Assembly: GCA_021798635.1 (NCBI GenBank)
Contig: JAJZGH010000275.1
Span: forward strand, 1-5,914
DNA length: 5,914 bases
Direction of reading: 5' to 3'
From: Planctomycetota bacterium
GTDB taxonomy: Bacteria > Planctomycetota > Phycisphaerae > WQYP01
Part shown: one piece after another, positions 1 through 5,914 of the stretch
Layout of the letters: every line of letters starts with the position of its first letter
How positions within the stretch are numbered: position 1 is the first letter of the stretch
Position numbers and translations under genes: made by a program
Notes under the pieces: model-generated
Database searches by the model: none
Told to the model about the DNA's origin: nothing
The model's input: only the letters and a program-made list of their open reading frames with translations

Positions 1-1808
1 GTGTAGCCATTATCAGTGGCTCCACAGATCCCCATGGCCTGTTGAATACACCCGCTGTGGATCTTGCCACCGTCAGCCATCTGGTGGCCGACCAAAAACC
101 GACGGACGCTGCCGCTGATCTGGCGGCGGGGCTGAAACGCGCCCTGACTGTGTTACAAAAACAGAAAACACGGACCAATCGTAAACGCCTCTGGCTGATT
201 ACCGATGATGCCCAGGCCGCCTTTGCTCCGCAGGTCATGGCTGGTACCGCAACGAATGCGGGAACTCCGCAGCGGCTCAAAACGTTAATCGCTGAGATTC
301 GTAAGAGCGGGACAACCGTGCGCGTCTTTGATGTCGGCGATCCGCACGCGGGCAACATGGCCATTACGCAACTGAAACTCGCCCGCCACTTTGCTCTTAT
401 TAACCGGCCGTTGCATGTGCGCCTAAGCGTCTATAACGCCACGGCCATGCCGCAGGCGCAGCTCAAGGTGCGTCTGTTCTTGGATCAGGTGGCGGCCGGT
501 TCCGTCACGCTGCCGCAAATAAATCCCGGATCTCAAGTAACCGTTGATGCAACTTTAGGGGCAGACATTACGGTCGCCGGCATGCACACGATTACCGCCA
601 AACTTCCGGCCGACGGATTGTTAATCGACAACACCCGCCGCTTGGTCGTGCACGCGCATCGGCGAATGCGGCTGTTGCTGGTGGATGGCGCACCGGGCGA
701 TCCAACGACCGGCCGCCTCTCCAGTACCGCCTGGCTGGCCACCGCCTTGGCTCCTTTATCACATGGCAATACCTTTGATCCCCATGTTATCAGCGCCATT
801 GAACTTTCCGCGCAATCTCTGCGGCATTATGCGGCGATCATTTTCAGCGATACGTCCGCGCCGGGGCCGCACGTGGTCCAGCGTTTACGCGCGTTTGTGA
901 ACGCCGGCGGACTGCTGTTGATATTTCCCGGACCGCAAGTTTCAGGCCATACTTGGAGTTCCGCGCTGAAAACCGGTCGCAGCGGATTGTTGCCGGCGGT
1001 GATGGGGCGAATGACTGTTCCGGCAAAAGCCCTGCATTTTAAATTTGGTGCACCCGGCAATGCCATCACCGAGCCATTTCTGGCGGCGCGGCAAAGCGGT
1101 ATCCACACCGGCATAGGTTCTGTGGTTATCACGCATTATCTAAATTTGCGGGTCATCAATCCTGATTTATCCCAAACGCTGCTTGCCTTCAGCAACGGAC
1201 AACCTGCGTTAATAAGCCGGCGTGTGGGGCGTGGCGAGGTCATGGCGGCGGCATTTACGTGTGACACCCATTGGACCGATTTTCCGGCCCAGCCATCCTT
1301 TTTGCCCTTCGTATATCAAATCATGTATTTCGGCATTCCGGATCGCAATGCCCGCTGGAATTTACAGGTGGGTGGTTACTTCTCTATGGCGGCGGGAAAA
1401 GCGGATATATGGCACGGCCCGAACGGAAAAACCGTCGCCCTGCGGGATCAGCAAATGGATGCACGGATTGTCGCCAACAGCCCGCGGCTTTGGCTTGCCG
1501 GACTGTATCGTAATAGCAGCCGCACGAGACTTGTGGCGGTAAATGTGGATCCCGTAGATGCCGATATCCAACATCTTCCCGCCTCGCGTGTCGCCGCGAT
1601 ACTTGGGCTTCCGACCGCCGATGTAATCAGCGCACCGCAGGCCCTGGCACGTCGGCACACCAATCAGGCGTCCCTCGGCGGGAATGCGGGGCAGAGATTG
1701 TTGCTACTGGCCTTATTGGTGTTGCTGGCGGAAACGCTTTTGGCACGGGCCTTTTCGCGCTATGATCGCAGCGCCGGGCGGGCCGCAACGCGGGAGAGCA
1801 AAAAATGA
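1..1808 (+). CDS. BatA-like VWA / GATase-like membrane protein (3' part; start outside window)
   Basis: The reading frame is open from the left edge (first whole codon at 3) to the TGA at 1806-1808, giving 601 visible residues. The TTG at 42 is only the first possible start codon in the window, and the residues before it continue the domain, so the true start lies upstream. Numbering from the codon at 3: residues 1-115 are the end of a VWA domain, with a MIDAS-type Thr at T34 (KPTDAAADL) and an Asp near D68 (LWLITDDAQ). Residues 125-220 look like an Ig/CARDB-type beta domain. Residues 221-445 resemble a class-I glutamine-amidotransferase/ThuA-like fold (RMRLLLVDGAPGD, RLRAFVNAGGLLLIFPG, then GRGEVMAAAFTCDTHW), without a catalytic Cys at the expected turn. 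One membrane helix spans about 564-583 and is followed by a basic tail, so the bulk is probably periplasmic. This matches the C-terminal layout of planctomycete proteins annotated as BatA-domain proteins, whose two N-terminal helices would lie upstream. The cellular function is unknown. Confidence 0.9.
   Translation, partial: VAIISGSTDPHGLLNTPAVDLATVSHLVADQKPTDAAADLAAGLKRALTVLQKQKTRTNRKRLWLITDDAQAAFAPQVMAGTATNAGTPQRLKTLIAEIRKSGTTVRVFDVGDPHAGNMAITQLKLARHFALINRPLHVRLSVYNATAMPQAQLKVRLFLDQVAAGSVTLPQINPGSQVTVDATLGADITVAGMHTITAKLPADGLLIDNTRRLVVHAHRRMRLLLVDGAPGDPTTGRLSSTAWLATALAPLSHGNTFDPHVISAIELSAQSLRHYAAIIFSDTSAPGPHVVQRLRAFVNAGGLLLIFPGPQVSGHTWSSALKTGRSGLLPAVMGRMTVPAKALHFKFGAPGNAITEPFLAARQSGIHTGIGSVVITHYLNLRVINPDLSQTLLAFSNGQPALISRRVGRGEVMAAAFTCDTHWTDFPAQPSFLPFVYQIMYFGIPDRNARWNLQVGGYFSMAAGKADIWHGPNGKTVALRDQQMDARIVANSPRLWLAGLYRNSSRTRLVAVNVDPVDADIQHLPASRVAAILGLPTADVISAPQALARRHTNQASLGGNAGQRLLLLALLVLLAETLLARAFSRYDRSAGRAATRESKK
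1792..1808 (+). promoter_or_regulatory. Shine-Dalgarno and ATGA stop/start overlap
   Basis: GGGAGAG at 1792-1798 is a purine-rich ribosome-binding sequence six bases before the ATG at 1805. The ATG overlaps the upstream stop codon as ATGA (1805-1808), so the second gene is probably translated by terminating or re-initiating ribosomes. A second in-frame ATG follows directly at 1808, nine bases from the ribosome-binding sequence. Either could be used, and the protein would differ by one residue. Confidence 0.75.
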
Positions 1809-4201
1809 TGGTCGATAATGTGTTGCATGGAAACTCATCCCTCGCGGCAATCAGCAGCGGTCGCTGGGCTTTTGGCACGGGACACCCGTGGCTGATGGTG
1901 CTTCTGATGGCCGCGGTTGCGGTAGTGGGCTGGTGGAGCTATCAGCATCAGACGGCAACTCCGCGGTTAAAACTCGCTATGGCGCTTATCCGTGCGGCCA
2001 TTTTAGTGGTCGTTGTGCTGCTGCTGGCCAAGCCGGTGTTTGTCGTGATCCATACACTGCGACGCCCGGCGGTCGTGGCGATTTGGGTGGATAGCTCGCG
2101 CTCCATGTCGCTGCGGGATGCGTATACAAGTCCGGCTAAAATCAAACTCATTGATCAGGTGCGGCAAGCCCTGCCAGTGGCTGAATCCAAAACCAAACGT
2201 CCCACGCGTTTTAATCTTGCGTGCTATAGTCTGCGGCAGGCGGCAAAAACATGGCTTGCGGCACTGGCCAAAAATCAGCGCATCGCCGTGTTCACCGGCG
2301 GTGCTCACGCCCACCTGCTGGGAATGGCGGATTCGCCCGCGCAGTTGGCACCCCTGCTGCAAAGGCTGGCAGCCATAAAGCCAAACGCCGATGCCACGGA
2401 TGTTCCCGGCGTCGTGGCGGGAATATTTAATGAGTTGCAAGGGCGCCCAGTCAGTGCGGTGGTGGTATACACCGACGGGCGTAGTACTCAACCGGCCTCG
2501 GCCAGCCTGGTGCATCATCTAGCGAAAGTCGGCGCAACGCCCATATTGGCGGTCCCGCTGGGACAGGTTCATCCGCCCTTTAATTTGGAAATTGCCAATG
2601 CCCAGGTTGCCCGCCACGCCTTTGTGCAGGACCCCGTTGCGGTAACGGCCAAGATTCACATAACCGGGGCCACAGCGGTGCAAACTGCAACGATTCGTTT
2701 ATTTCAGGAATCCAAAAACCATCGCCGTGGCAAGCCCCTGGCCGAGCGTCACATCACCATCCATCCCGGTGCCTCACAGCAAACGGTCAGCCTGATGTTT
2801 CATCCCGCACAACCGGGGAACTACCATCTGGTGTTAATGGCCGACCCGCTACGGCATGAATTAACGCACCGCGGTAATACCTCCCGCGGTGTTTGGACGC
2901 GCGTGGTGCGGGCCAAGGTGCGAATTTTGTATGTGGAGGGCTACCCCCGTTGGGAATATCGCTATCTCAAAAATGATCTCATGCGGGAAAAAACCACGCT
3001 ATTAAGTTGCCTGCTGTTATCGGCTGACAACCGCTTCGCCCAGGAAGGCAACATTCCCATCAATCGCTTTCCCGATACGCAGGCCGAGATGAACCGTTAC
3101 GACGTGCTGCTGCTGGGCGATGTGAATCCGGATTATTTTTCCGCCGCTCAGGAAAAAATCATACTCCGATTTGTCGGGCGCTATGGCGGCGGCATGGGGA
3201 TGATCGCCGGGCCGGATTACGCCCCGGATGCGTATCGCCATACCACGCTTGCGCCGCTACTGCCGATTATCGCCGGAAACCGCAATAATCCCATGTTCGC
3301 GCCGCCCCCCAATGAACCCTTTGAACTGCACCTTACCGCCCTGGGTCGCCAGAGTATGTTGTTTCACTTTTTCAGCAGTATGCAAAAAAATCTTAAGCAG
3401 GTTGCGCATTTGCCGCCGCTGTACTGGTTTGAACCGGTGGCAGGCTTGCAACCCAGCGCTACCGTGCTGGCGGACTTGCCCAGTCACCGCATAGATGGTC
3501 GCCCAGCCCCTTTGTTGGTTTTCGGGCGCTATGGTGCCGGCCGCACGATGTTCTCCGCCATAGATGATACTTGGCGCTGGCGCTATTACCACGGAGCGCC
3601 GCTGTATAAAAGTTACTGGCTGGAAATGATGCGTGAATTAGCCCGCCAGCGCGTATTCGGCGGGTCGCGCGGCCTGGTGTTGCGTACCGAAGCCCGGCGC
3701 GTACAGGTGGGGCAAAGCAATCGCATTTTTCTTTCCGTGCGTGATCCGGAATTAACCAGCCAAATGCCCGCCTCCGTCCCCATTGTGATGACCTCCCCCA
3801 ATGGAAGGCAGACTGTCACACTTTCCGCCGCAAGTGCGGGCCATCGGCAATATGAGGGTGAAGTGACGCCCTGGGTTGTGGGGCATTACACCCTGACCGC
3901 CAAACCGGGAGTTCTACCGGGAACGGTGAAACCGGTGGAAATGGATGTCGCAGCCTCCATGCGGGAATTTGCCAGCCTTACCGCTGATTCTTCCGCTTTG
4001 GCTCGCCTGGTTGCGGGCACCGGTGGCGCGGTGGTAGCGCCGACCAATCAAAGTGCCTTGGCTCAATTAATTCCTGATCGCAGCGTGGAGGCGGTCATCC
4101 GGCAATCGCGGCAGATTTGGAATAAACCCTGGGCGTTGGCGCTACTTATCGCGTTGTTAACGGTAGAATGGATATTAAGAAAGCGTGCGGGGTTAATCTG
4201 A
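1805..4201 (+). CDS. VWA and GATase-like domain membrane protein
   Basis: This is a complete gene of 798 residues. Membrane helices lie at about 28-45 and 57-83, with a further one at about 774-791 before a basic tail (RKRAGLI). The basic loop between the first two and the basic C-terminus suggest that the N-terminus and the large central part face the periplasm. Residues 88-250 form a VWA domain with a complete MIDAS: DSSRS (D96, S98, S100), T198 in ATDVPG and D224 in VYTDG, so it should bind a divalent metal and perhaps a protein ligand. Residues 258-368 are an Ig-like beta domain. Residues 371-615 are a GATase/ThuA-like fold (ILYVEGYPRWEYRYL, YDVLLLGDV, RYGGGMGMIAGP, then GAGRTMFSAIDDTWRWR), which lacks a Cys at the nucleophile turn. 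A second beta domain spans about 625-715, then a short region with TGG at 739-741. The architecture is that of planctomycete proteins often annotated as glutamine amidotransferase or VWA proteins. The role is unproven. It overlaps the upstream gene and is probably co-transcribed with both neighbours. Confidence 0.95.
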   Translation: MMVDNVLHGNSSLAAISSGRWAFGTGHPWLMVLLMAAVAVVGWWSYQHQTATPRLKLAMALIRAAILVVVVLLLAKPVFVVIHTLRRPAVVAIWVDSSRSMSLRDAYTSPAKIKLIDQVRQALPVAESKTKRPTRFNLACYSLRQAAKTWLAALAKNQRIAVFTGGAHAHLLGMADSPAQLAPLLQRLAAIKPNADATDVPGVVAGIFNELQGRPVSAVVVYTDGRSTQPASASLVHHLAKVGATPILAVPLGQVHPPFNLEIANAQVARHAFVQDPVAVTAKIHITGATAVQTATIRLFQESKNHRRGKPLAERHITIHPGASQQTVSLMFHPAQPGNYHLVLMADPLRHELTHRGNTSRGVWTRVVRAKVRILYVEGYPRWEYRYLKNDLMREKTTLLSCLLLSADNRFAQEGNIPINRFPDTQAEMNRYDVLLLGDVNPDYFSAAQEKIILRFVGRYGGGMGMIAGPDYAPDAYRHTTLAPLLPIIAGNRNNPMFAPPPNEPFELHLTALGRQSMLFHFFSSMQKNLKQVAHLPPLYWFEPVAGLQPSATVLADLPSHRIDGRPAPLLVFGRYGAGRTMFSAIDDTWRWRYYHGAPLYKSYWLEMMRELARQRVFGGSRGLVLRTEARRVQVGQSNRIFLSVRDPELTSQMPASVPIVMTSPNGRQTVTLSAASAGHRQYEGEVTPWVVGHYTLTAKPGVLPGTVKPVEMDVAASMREFASLTADSSALARLVAGTGGAVVAPTNQSALAQLIPDRSVEAVIRQSRQIWNKPWALALLIALLTVEWILRKRAGLI
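2867..2891 (+). repeat. GC-rich inverted repeat inside the second gene
   Basis: CACCGCGG (2867-2874) and CCGCGGTG (2884-2891) are perfect 8-base inverted arms around a nine-base loop. They encode HRGNTSRG (residues 355-362), in the linker between the first Ig-like domain and the GATase-like fold. The arms arise partly because CCGCGG is itself palindromic and because Arg-Gly is encoded twice with the same codons. A role, such as slowing ribosomes at a domain boundary, is only conceivable, and chance is more likely. Confidence 0.35.
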
Positions 4202-4226
4202 GTTAATCTAAAACGCCCGCACACTT
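4181..4226 (+). other. Imperfect hairpin across the stop codon of the second gene
   Basis: The arm at 4181-4191 (AAGCGTGCGGG) pairs with 4216-4226 (CCCGCACACTT) in 10 of 11 positions, with a C-A mismatch at 4184/4223. The 24-base loop contains the stop codon. No run of T follows the distal arm, so it does not look like an intrinsic terminator. It ends nine bases before the ribosome-binding sequence of the next gene and does not cover it. It may be an mRNA-stability or processing element, or a chance pairing. Confidence 0.4.
4192..4209 (+). repeat. Short direct repeat GTTAATCT
   Basis: GTTAATCT occurs at 4192-4199 and again at 4202-4209, ten bases apart, across the end of the second gene and within the loop of the hairpin described at 4181-4226. 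It looks like a small local duplication of about ten bases. No function is apparent. Confidence 0.4.
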
Positions 4227-4234
4227 GGCCTCAC

Positions 4235-4239
4235 GGAGA
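4235..4239 (+). promoter_or_regulatory. Ribosome-binding site of the third gene
   Basis: GGAGA lies ten bases before the ATG at 4250 in the 48-base gap between the second and third genes. An in-frame TGA at 4244-4246 directly upstream excludes a longer start, so this site fixes the ATG at 4250 as the most upstream start. The gap shows no convincing promoter or terminator, which supports co-transcription with the upstream gene. Confidence 0.65.
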
Positions 4240-4249
4240 ATCCTGAACC

Positions 4250-5914
4250 ATGGAGAAACCCGCCACAGCCCCGGCTCTGCTGCAGCGCATCGGTCAACTG
4301 CGCAAAACGCTGCGTAGCGCCCTGCTGCTCCATGGCGTGGCGCTGGTGCTCTCCGCGTTGCTGTGGACGGCTCTGATTTTGGCCTTGGGAGATTACTATT
4401 TCCACTTCCCCGGCATCCTGCGGCTTATTCTGCTTATTGCGGTGCTGGGGGGAACCGCCGTGCTGCTTTGGCGGGATGTCATTGCCCGCTTATTGCGGCC
4501 CATTCCGGATCAGTTTCTTGCCGGGGTGCTGCAAAAGACCGCGGCTCTGCAGCATGAACAATTACAATCCGCCGTGGAATTCATGGAGAATCGTACCGAT
4601 CGCCTGAACGTGCTGGCGGCCAAAGCCATTCTGGAGGCGGATCAAACCGCGCACAGTGTGCAGGTGAAAACCGCATTGTCCTGGCGGCCGGTGGTAAAAT
4701 TGTGGAGCAGTGTGGCTCTGGCGGTGATCGTCGCGGCATGTATCATCGGATTAAATCCGAGCAATGCCGCACTTTCCATGCAACGCTGGGCCGGTCCTTT
4801 GGCCCACCATCCATGGCCATTACACCAGCGGGTGGAACTGGTCTGGAATTCCGCCTATCACCAACCCCCGACCATTTGGCCGCAGGGACAGGCACTGGCG
4901 GTGCGGGCGGTGGTAAAAAAAGGGTTCAGTCCGGATTTGCGGGTTTGGCTACAGGTGCGATCGGGCCATGCGTCCGCCACGTCGCAACTCATGACCTGGC
5001 AGGGTGCAGCGCATGGGAAGTTATATGAAAAAGTTCTTCTGCCGCAGGGGAAAACGCTGCAGGTTCGTCCCGTTGCCGGCGATGATCATCAGGAGCCGTG
5101 GCTGACCATTCATTTAATGCCGCGTCCCCGTATTATCGCCATGACCGCCCAAATCGCCCCGCCGCCTTATGCCAAAAAGGCCCCGACCTTTGAGGTCAAT
5201 GTGCTTAATCATCAAGTGCGGGTGATTCGCGGATCCATGATCACCCTGACCATCACGGCAGATCAACCCTTGCAATCCGATTCACGCACTGCGGCTTTTT
5301 CGCTGGTTAATGCCGTCAGCAAAACGCCCCTCACTCTGGCAGCACACGTGATCCGCCGTAAGGCCGATACATTGACCATTGGCTGGCTGGCGGAAAAATC
5401 CGTCTCCGGCCGCCTGCGGATCATCAGCCGTTCCGGCCTGGCCAATCGCCGGGGCGGAGCGATTCAGTTAGCCGTCATCCCGGATGCTCTTCCCACCGTG
5501 GTAATTGCCCATCCCCAGCATTCTGTGGAACTTACGGCCGACGGCTCATTTCATTTGACCATTCAAGGCAGCGATGATCTGGGGCTAACTGATCTCTATT
5601 TAAGTGGGACAGTCAGCGATATTAAGGGCCGCACCACGCCGGCATTCCGCACGCCGCTGCCCTGGCAAACCTTGGTCTATGATGCACAAACCCGTTTACA
5701 GCAAGGCAGCAGCACGCTGCTTTGGTCCCCCGCGAAACTACATCTGGTTCCCGGTGATACTGTGGAGCTCACCGCTTTAGCGGGTGATAATTATCAAAAA
5801 ACATTGCCCAACGGCGTCATCGACCGCCATCCGCTGGCAAAATCCGCGCGTCTGCTGGTTATGATCCGGGCGCGACAGCAAATTGCCGCCGAGTTAACCG
5901 CGGATCTGCAGAGC
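4250..5914 (+). CDS. DUF4175-like membrane protein (5' part; end outside window)
   Basis: The frame is open from ATG 4250 to the right edge, giving 555 residues without a stop. An in-frame TGA at 4244 limits the start. After a basic N-terminus, membrane helices lie at about 23-46 and 56-76. A charged helical stretch at about 80-150 contains LQSAVEF, a motif I associate with this family, and a third helix spans about 152-168. The positive-inside rule places residues 80-150 in the cytoplasm and everything after 170 in the periplasm. There follow QRWAGPL (178-184) and WPLHQRVELVW (189-199), then beta-rich, Ig-like stretches with APPPYAKKAPT (303-313), DDLGLTDLYL (442-451) and PGDTVELTALAGDN (501-514). 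These match the recurring pattern of planctomycete DUF4175-like proteins, in which this part is usually followed by a long charged, helical C-terminal region, not seen here. The biochemical function is unknown. Position behind the two VWA proteins suggests a partner in the same envelope complex. Confidence 0.9.
   Translation, partial: MEKPATAPALLQRIGQLRKTLRSALLLHGVALVLSALLWTALILALGDYYFHFPGILRLILLIAVLGGTAVLLWRDVIARLLRPIPDQFLAGVLQKTAALQHEQLQSAVEFMENRTDRLNVLAAKAILEADQTAHSVQVKTALSWRPVVKLWSSVALAVIVAACIIGLNPSNAALSMQRWAGPLAHHPWPLHQRVELVWNSAYHQPPTIWPQGQALAVRAVVKKGFSPDLRVWLQVRSGHASATSQLMTWQGAAHGKLYEKVLLPQGKTLQVRPVAGDDHQEPWLTIHLMPRPRIIAMTAQIAPPPYAKKAPTFEVNVLNHQVRVIRGSMITLTITADQPLQSDSRTAAFSLVNAVSKTPLTLAAHVIRRKADTLTIGWLAEKSVSGRLRIISRSGLANRRGGAIQLAVIPDALPTVVIAHPQHSVELTADGSFHLTIQGSDDLGLTDLYLSGTVSDIKGRTTPAFRTPLPWQTLVYDAQTRLQQGSSTLLWSPAKLHLVPGDTVELTALAGDNYQKTLPNGVIDRHPLAKSARLLVMIRARQQIAAELTADLQS

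Noticed and set aside
42..1808. TTG at 42 as the start of the first gene
   Set aside because: The frame is open to the left edge, the residues before it continue the VWA domain, and the protein would begin in the middle of that domain without its first MIDAS motif.
2003..2518. 171-codon open frame on the minus strand
   Set aside because: It lies wholly opposite the VWA domain coding sequence. Its translation is rich in His, Arg and Gln with no recognisable domain, as expected of an antisense shadow in GC-rich DNA.
3257..3592. 111-codon open frame on the minus strand
   Set aside because: It is antisense to the GATase-like domain of the second gene, with no recognisable motif. The sense frame has clear family motifs throughout.
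4181..4249. Rho-independent terminator between the second and third genes
   Set aside because: The stem is followed by GGCCTCACGG, not a T-run, and the loop is long. Read-through into the third gene is more likely.
4702..5028. 108-codon open frame in another + frame inside the third gene
   Set aside because: The overlapping frame that starts at 4250 runs unbroken to the window edge and shows membrane helices and family motifs. The alternative shows a Gly/Thr-rich translation without any.
1..5914. Frequent GATC sites as a possible methylation or mismatch-repair signal
   Set aside because: They are scattered through coding sequence with no clustering or fixed spacing that I can see, and their frequency looks explicable by the common codons for Asp and Ile.

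Overview
The window is a gene-dense, one-directional stretch from the + strand of a bacterial chromosome. It holds three consecutive large genes for membrane-anchored proteins, two of them cut by the window edges. The architectures are a VWA plus glutamine-amidotransferase-like protein with a C-terminal membrane helix, a second protein of that type with two N-terminal and one C-terminal helix, and a DUF4175-like protein with three helices and a large beta-rich part. This arrangement is typical of Planctomycetota (and some related PVC or Acidobacteria-like lineages), where such genes commonly lie downstream of a MoxR-type AAA+ ATPase and a DUF58 protein. The moderately GC-rich composition (judged by eye, not computed) fits, for example, a Phycisphaerae-like planctomycete, but the taxonomic guess rests on family knowledge, not on a marker gene.

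Layout: (1) From the left edge to 1808 is the 3' part of a BatA-like VWA protein. Its start, its presumed N-terminal double membrane segment and the first MIDAS motif lie outside the window. (2) 1805-4201 is a complete 798-residue VWA/GATase-like membrane protein. It overlaps the previous stop codon by ATGA, which implies translational coupling. (3) A 48-base gap (4202-4249) follows, carrying the distal arm of an imperfect hairpin that spans the stop codon, and a Shine-Dalgarno sequence. (4) 4250 to the right edge is the first 555 codons of a DUF4175-like membrane protein, still open at the end. No stretch longer than 48 bases lacks a gene. I see no RNA gene, mobile element, CRISPR array or convincing promoter.

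How the genes may work together: charge distribution around the predicted helices puts the VWA, Ig-like and GATase-like parts of the first two proteins, and the beta-rich part of the third, on the outer face of the cytoplasmic membrane. The first two look like diverged paralogues, and both GATase-like folds lack a recognisable catalytic cysteine, so they probably act in binding or scaffolding rather than amidotransfer. A plausible reading is an envelope complex assembled or remodelled by a MoxR ATPase encoded nearby, by analogy with Bat/MoxR operons. Its actual substrate or function is not known to me and cannot be read from the sequence.
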